From Spirometra erinaceieuropaei (taxonomy: Eukaryota; Platyhelminthes; Cestoda; Diphyllobothriidea; Diphyllobothriidae): DNA of 64,000 nucleotides. The notes below the pieces were generated by a model. The model ran no database searches. It had not been told where the DNA came from and saw nothing but the letters and a program-made list of their open reading frames with translations. Shown piece after piece: positions 59,191-64,000 of the stretch (its first letter is position 1; the number at the start of each line of letters is the position of its first letter). The translations under genes were made by a program, and so were the position numbers. The stretch spans positions 62,001 to 126,000 of the forward strand of contig CACRXP010000189.1 of NCBI GenBank assembly GCA_902702965.1, in the 5' to 3' direction.

Positions 59191-60828
59191 ATGCCTTTAA
59201 GTCTAGATACATCTATTATCACTTAAGGCTTCGAGTTTAAGAGATGGATACGGAGCAAATTTTTGTCCTACCTCGACGTTTTAGAGTAATGCAATAATCT
59301 GCCAGTTAAATGTTCACTTTGTTTTTTCATAAAATATTTGTTCGATGTAGCCCCATGTCTTGTCAACACTGTTAGGCCTGCTAGCGGAGTATTAGACCTT
59401 TTTGCCATCTCTACAGAAAGCACAGAGAAGAAGAGTCAACAGGCTAAACGTTGTACTCAAGTTAACATATCAACAGACAAATGATTCGTCGTTGGCTGAA
59501 GTAAATTCAGATTTGCAGGGAATTAGAAGGGCGGCGGCTAGCAGGTTTAATTGAGATCATTGTAATCAAAATCTGAATTGTCGTTTCATTCATAGGAAAT
59601 ATTCAAAGATCGCTCGCTAAGGTGCGGGAGGGACTGTGGAACCATCGTTTTTGTTGCTTTATACTAAATACCACCGCTATTTAATTCAGGTTGGTTTACT
59701 TTGCTCAGCGAGTTCAATACGCACATTGCGGTTGTGTTCCGGTTGATGTTTTCAGACCGGCCGAGCATCAGTCGACTTTATGAGATATACGCCGACATTG
59801 CTTGGAAAAAACATTACGAGCGGGTCTTTTGGGATGTCCAGCACTTTGCCCGATATCTCCTTAGAGTAGGGCTATTTTTCATACTGTACCGTAAACGTGC
59901 TCCGCAAACAGCGTCGTAGGTAGAACAGGAAGCTATGGATCCGTGTTCGCAGGGGTTTTTGGAAGTCCGGAGTAAATAACTGGCTGAGTTCAAAGTCTGT
60001 CTTGGATGCGGATCCCATGTAGTTGTGATGTTGTGACGGCGTTGTAGGTTCTGGTCGAGGTAATCGCCAGTTTCTGTCGGTTGCGAGTGGGTTTACGGTC
60101 AATCTTAAGCCTTTTAAAATATTTTCTCAGATCGTATTGCGATGTCCCTGCTGACAGTCGAAGGACGCACCTGTCCGAGAACATCACCGCCAAAGCCAGT
60201 GACATTACAAATTTAATTACTTACAGAATGCCAACGGCATACGACTCACCCATTTCCAAAGACCATCGTAGGGAAATACAAATGTCGTAAAATTGCTTGT
60301 ATGAGTGAAAATACGATCAAAAGCCTCAAAAATAAATGGAAACACGCAGACTTAGTGCCACATTAGTTAGCGGTATTTCTGTTTCAACGGTTTTTATTTG
60401 GTTTAAAGCACATGTGCAGGGTCATTGCAGAAGCTGCTAGCTCTGTACGCATGGAATCGACAGAGAAAGGCGGGCATTGCGTGACTATTATGTCATGACC
60501 GACGGTGCCTGAAAATCGAGTATGTTGGCTGATCAAAGCCAAAAATGTGCTTGCACTAAACTCTGTAAGCAGCGATTTACTGACACATTGGACTGACATA
60601 TGCAAGTATAGCTTGCCTAGAGGATACTATGGTGTTACCGTTTTGTCTCGAAACTCTAGAATAGAGCCCAGACGCGCTTTTGCGAGAAAGGTTCATTCCG
60701 TACGGCCTCCTTCCGATCTACACACGATAGTGTTTTTGTGAGAACGCTGAACTTCCTCTGGAGATCGAGGCAATCAGAGCTATTGAACCTCTAGTGTCTT
60801 TCTCTCCCGACACCTCAACAAGGAAGAA
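59191..60828. other. Stretch without recognised genes
   Basis: Only short frames; the one at 59701-59919 (+) has aromatic-rich sequence but no known motif. Confidence 0.5.
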
Positions 60829-60920
60829 TGTATATTAAATATATTAATATATTAATATTGGTATTAATATTATATTCTTATATTATATTATATATTATAT
60901 TTATTAATATATATTTATTA
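60829..60920. repeat. AT-only low-complexity tract
   Basis: About 90 bp of almost pure A and T with repeating ATATTA units, immediately before a reverse SINE unit. Confidence 0.9.
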
Positions 60921-60924
60921 TGAT

Positions 60925-61225
60925 AGTGGGCGCTCACCGATCAGGTTACGGGACATGCTCGTTCCGTTGTGCCTTAAGGCTCATACTAGAACCCTCGCAG
61001 GCAGTCGCACAGTGACTAGTAGAATGATGTAAATCGTGTGGTACCGACAAAGACAAGGGAGACCGGAATGGCCATTTCTGGCTTATTAGCCGTCATTAGC
61101 CAGTCATACCCAACCCCAAGTGTGCATCACTTGAGATTCGAACCCGGGGTCTTTGGTCATGGAGTTTGACGCTCTACCATTGAGCCACGGGCCCGTTGTC
61201 CTGTCGGTTGTGATCGGGAATATTA
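60925..61225 (-). mobile_element. SINE unit with tRNA-like core, reverse
   Basis: In reverse: hairpin-side segment (GGGCGCTCACCGATCAGG, CGTTCCGTTGTGCCTTAAGG), tail (CCGACAAAGACAAGGGAGAC, GGCTTATTAGCCGTCATTAG), B box (GAGATTCGAACCCGGGG, complement GGGTTCGAATCTC), A box (CCATTGAGCCACGGGCCC). The core differs from the Arg type and its anticodon loop is not clear, so this is a sister family with a different tRNA head. Confidence 0.8.
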
Positions 61226-61425
61226 ATTATGATAGTGGGCGCTCACCGATCAGGTAACGGAACATGCTCGTTCCGTTGTGCCTTGGGGCTCATACTAGAA
61301 CCCTCGCAAGCAGTCGCACAGCGACTAGTAGAATGATGTAAATCGTGTGGTACCGACAAAGACAAGGGAGACCGGGGTTGGGTATGACTGGCTGATGACG
61401 GCTAATAAGCCAGAAATGGCGAAAT
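61226..61425 (-). mobile_element. Second reverse SINE unit, rejoined to an inverted tail
   Basis: Repeats the first 150 bp of the unit before it (GATAGTGGGCGCTCACCGATC to ACAAGGGAGACCGG) with few changes, so the pair is a recent tandem duplication. At 61376 it switches into the tail in the opposite direction (GGTTGGGTATGACTGGCTGA, GCTAATAAGCCAGAAATGGC). Confidence 0.75.
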
Positions 61426-61529
61426 TTAACAGCTCATCGGACGCATTTTCGAAGCCGCGATGTTCAGAAAAAGGCGTATTTTCAGTTAGCACCCTAACCA
61501 CCCGAGTTACGAGGTCCCGGCCGTGAGCT

Positions 61530-62190
61530 ATGAGTTCTATAACATTTAGGTCAAGTTGCCCTTCTAACCAACTGCATCGTGGGTTCAAATCCCACTGATT
61601 TGGACGAGGCATGCAGAATTAGATCAGATAACTTATTTAGATCAAAAAATCGTCTAAATACTCGAACACCGCGGACATCTGGTTCATTACAGACTGATTG
61701 CTCAAGAAATGCTGCATACTGTATCTGAATTAGGGGATTTCGCAGGCTACAGAAAATTGGGGCGGGCAACTTGAACCAAATGTGAATAACCTCACAATTC
61801 CTGATTTTGGTGATTTAAGCGTTGACTATATTCTAACATTGCTTTTGTGGTCGTGGGTTCGAATCACACCGAGGTTGCCGAGTTTTTCACAGGTGGATCA
61901 GAATGATTCACTCAAAATCTGTCACAACACCGACTCATCACGTGGGTCTGGCAGCCACCTGGTGGATATTAGATTGATTGTGTAGGAAACCCCGTTTGGG
62001 CAGTCAGCGTACGGCATCAAATTTGGTAGATTCTGTACGTTACGCTGGACTGGACAGGTAACTTGACTTAAAAGTTAATAAAATCACTGCTCCTGGTAGG
62101 ACCCCGTATCTCAGAAGGCTAGAGTGTTTCGCTGTACTCGAGCCTCGCTCTTGCTGTCCTGAGGCCGTCGACGTTTTCCCCGGTGAGTAG
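61530..62190. other. Mixed tRNA-like SINE fragments
   Basis: Contains a strong T-arm (GTGGGTTCAAATCCCAC, about 61570-61587), a second B-box segment at 61855-61872 and an A-box-like segment at 62105-62125. None assembles into a complete tRNA cloverleaf. Confidence 0.5.
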
Positions 62191-63571
62191 TTGATGCACA
62201 TTCGGTTGCTTGTATGAGAAAAGGTCGGACGACACCATAGGCTGCAGCCAAGGCTAAAAGAATAGTAGATGCACGAGAATCATTGATGACAAACTGTTAG
62301 ATAAATGCAGCACATTTTAATAACTATCGGCCATATTTCTTGAGCTTGACACGTCTCCATAAGCTGATGTTGCTTTATAGCGAGTCTCTTGTGCAAGCTC
62401 TTTGGCTCCGTTGGTTTGCAGGCGACGTTTAGGAATTCGGAGCACCCATGTGAAACCGTCGAAGTTGAGTTAACATTCGTCCTTCTCATCTCATTATAGT
62501 CCCTGTAGGCAATCGACAGTCGCTTATTATTTTTTTTTAAAGAACGAGAAGAAAATAGACCTCCCTACTGCCCGTCTGTTTGGGAATTTCACCGATCACT
62601 ACCTACACGCCTTTCACAGCAGAACGTTCCATTGTTTTAAATACTTAATGCTGGCGACGCTCTCTACCAGCGCGTGAAGACTGAGCCTTAATGCAATCAT
62701 GGGTCCTAGTGGGGGGCAGGGGGAGGGGGTAGACGAATCTCCAACCAGACGTGGAAATCCTCCATTTGGCGGAATCTGGACCAGGCATCCACCGTAGGGA
62801 AAATAGCCGCCCAAAGCGTAGTTGCTATTCGACGTCACTTTGACTGCATGCGACAGGATTTTCAGCAATTACGGTAAAGTAAGCTGACTCAGTCGATCTC
62901 CGGGTGCTGGATTATTTGTCCGTCAGTTTGGCCCAAAATCCTGGCCGCTCTCCCTTCTGCACCCCTGCATCAAAAGAGATTTCGATGTGGCAAGGCATTA
63001 TCCGTTGGAGAATAGCTTGACGGCCTTGTGATGCCATACGGAACGTTATGTGCGGGGGAAATCTGCATGTTGTGGGCGGGTCTGAAGTGTGCTTTAAAAA
63101 AGCTTATTTATGGTAAACAAGCCGCGAACGAAACTTCGCCTACCACCATAAAGTAGGACGAGCATTTTGATAAGGCCTCGAAAGTTGTTAATAATTTGCC
63201 TTCCTCAGAAGAGAGCCAGCTCCATCGGTTAAGACTTACTAACCATAAAGATACGGTATATGGTAACTGTAAGACTGCCCCTCAACTATTCCTTCTTACC
63301 AACAAAATCGTTCTTGTGCGTAAATAGGCACATATACAATAAGTGGCATACCAAATGAGGCATTAACCGAAGTTCTGAAATTTTATATCGATCGGAACGG
63401 ACGACTGAAAACTGTTGTAATATTGATTAGCATGTAAAATAATCGAAGTACATTTCACTCAGACAAGGAGGACAAATTTTTAATGCGCCACTTACTCACA
63501 TTTAGTATAATATGACTATTCACGTATTATGAATCTTTTCAACTGATTTCTGATGACCAAAATTCAATGTA
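62191..63571. other. Stretch without recognised genes; old MITE arm at its end
   Basis: At 63344-63545 a decayed arm is seen (AAATGAGGCATTAACCGAAG, CTGTTGTAATATTGATTAGC). Otherwise nothing assigned. Confidence 0.45.
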
Positions 63572-64000
63572 CAGTAGATGTGCTAACTCATGAAATGTCA
63601 ACCAAAATTTCGAAATGCGTTCTCGTTTCGAAAAGATAAATTAAGTAGAGTTGTAAAACTAATCATGATGCAGCATAAATCTATAATGATCCAGTTACCT
63701 CAGGGTGTCGGCTTTCAAAAGAACTTATTTTCGGCTGCATGCCAGATATATACTTTGCAAAAAATGACTACTTAATTAGTATGCAATTTTCCCATTGATT
63801 TTCGATGCCCTTGAATATTTAAATTATATTTCATGGAAAACATGCATAAAAATATTTATTCTTTTACATACTCGGTAGAAAATCACGTCTTCTTCCAAAT
63901 TCATACTCAAAAAGGGAGTATAATTCGGTTTTAAAAAACTTTTCTAATTCCCGAATAATTTTGAATCCCACCTGCTGTTAAACTTGCATTCAGGGTTCCA
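63572..64000. mobile_element. Palindromic TA-MITE, subfamily A, cut by window end
   Basis: Starts CAGTAGATGTGCTAACTC after TA and runs through the left arm (CGAAAAGATAAATTAAGTAG, TCGGCTGCATG, AATGACTACTTAATTAG) into the centre (CTGTTAAACTTGCATTCAGG). The right half lies beyond the window. Confidence 0.85.

Noticed and set aside
12001..63775. Recurring similar short peptides (KCQPK.RN.F.FRKD.LSRV...) at 12001-12151, 28680-28877 and 63590-63775
   Set aside because: They are translations of the same MITE arm in different copies, with stops at different places; no coding signal.
1..64000. CRISPR array, bacterial operon or prophage
   Set aside because: No regularly spaced short direct repeats, no long contiguous ORFs with ribosome-binding sites; splice sites and SINEs show a eukaryotic nuclear sequence.

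Overview
The window looks like metazoan nuclear DNA. It is AT-rich, has very long introns, canonical GT-AG exon boundaries, one assembly gap (62 N at 38034-38095) and many interspersed repeats. The mix of Penelope-like retroelements carrying hammerhead motifs, tRNA-Arg-derived SINEs, Merlin elements and palindromic TA-flanked MITEs, together with the expanded introns, suggests a flatworm, perhaps a large-genome tapeworm of the Spirometra/Diphyllobothrium type. That placement is inference.

The one host gene I recognise is a beta-spectrin-like gene on the + strand. Three pieces are visible, all ending or starting in phase 0 at good splice signals: the first half of CH1 (946/1001-1260), the second half of CH1 (9271-9444), and CH2 plus the linker into the spectrin repeats (34095-34634). 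Introns of 8,010 bp and 24,650 bp separate them. A short exon for the start of CH2 is expected in the second intron but I did not find it. No spectrin-repeat exon follows, so 34635-64000 is probably also intron or intergenic. An ORF at 547-813 with a weak ArfGAP-like stretch is unassigned.

The rest is transposon-derived. (1) About a dozen copies of a roughly 990-bp palindromic MITE (arms of about 378 bp, TA flanks, CAGT ends) fall into two subfamilies. (2) Penelope-like elements (PLEs) appear as an N-terminal ORF (12986-13953, -), two decayed RT pseudogenes (27000-28560 and 49985-51150, both -), a 5'-truncated insertion with a perfect 12-bp target duplication (47253-47650), another insertion with a perfect 12-bp duplication (52921-54177), and several terminal repeats (pLTRs). 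The terminal repeats contain TATAAATA boxes and hammerhead-like ribozymes. (3) Two 791-bp Merlin (IS1016/ISXO2-like) copies at 34780-35570 and 41321-42111 have TIRs and 8-9-bp duplications. (4) tRNA-Arg(UCU)-derived SINE units occur singly, in tandem and head-to-head.

Other structures are a foldback at 57590-59190 with arms of about 530 bp, a GC-rich (CA)n-associated repeat cluster at 44500-46800, an inverted repeat flanking one MITE (21483-22800), and an AT-only tract at 60829-60920. Apart from beta-spectrin I see no intact host gene. Most other open frames are short, or are shadows of repeats.
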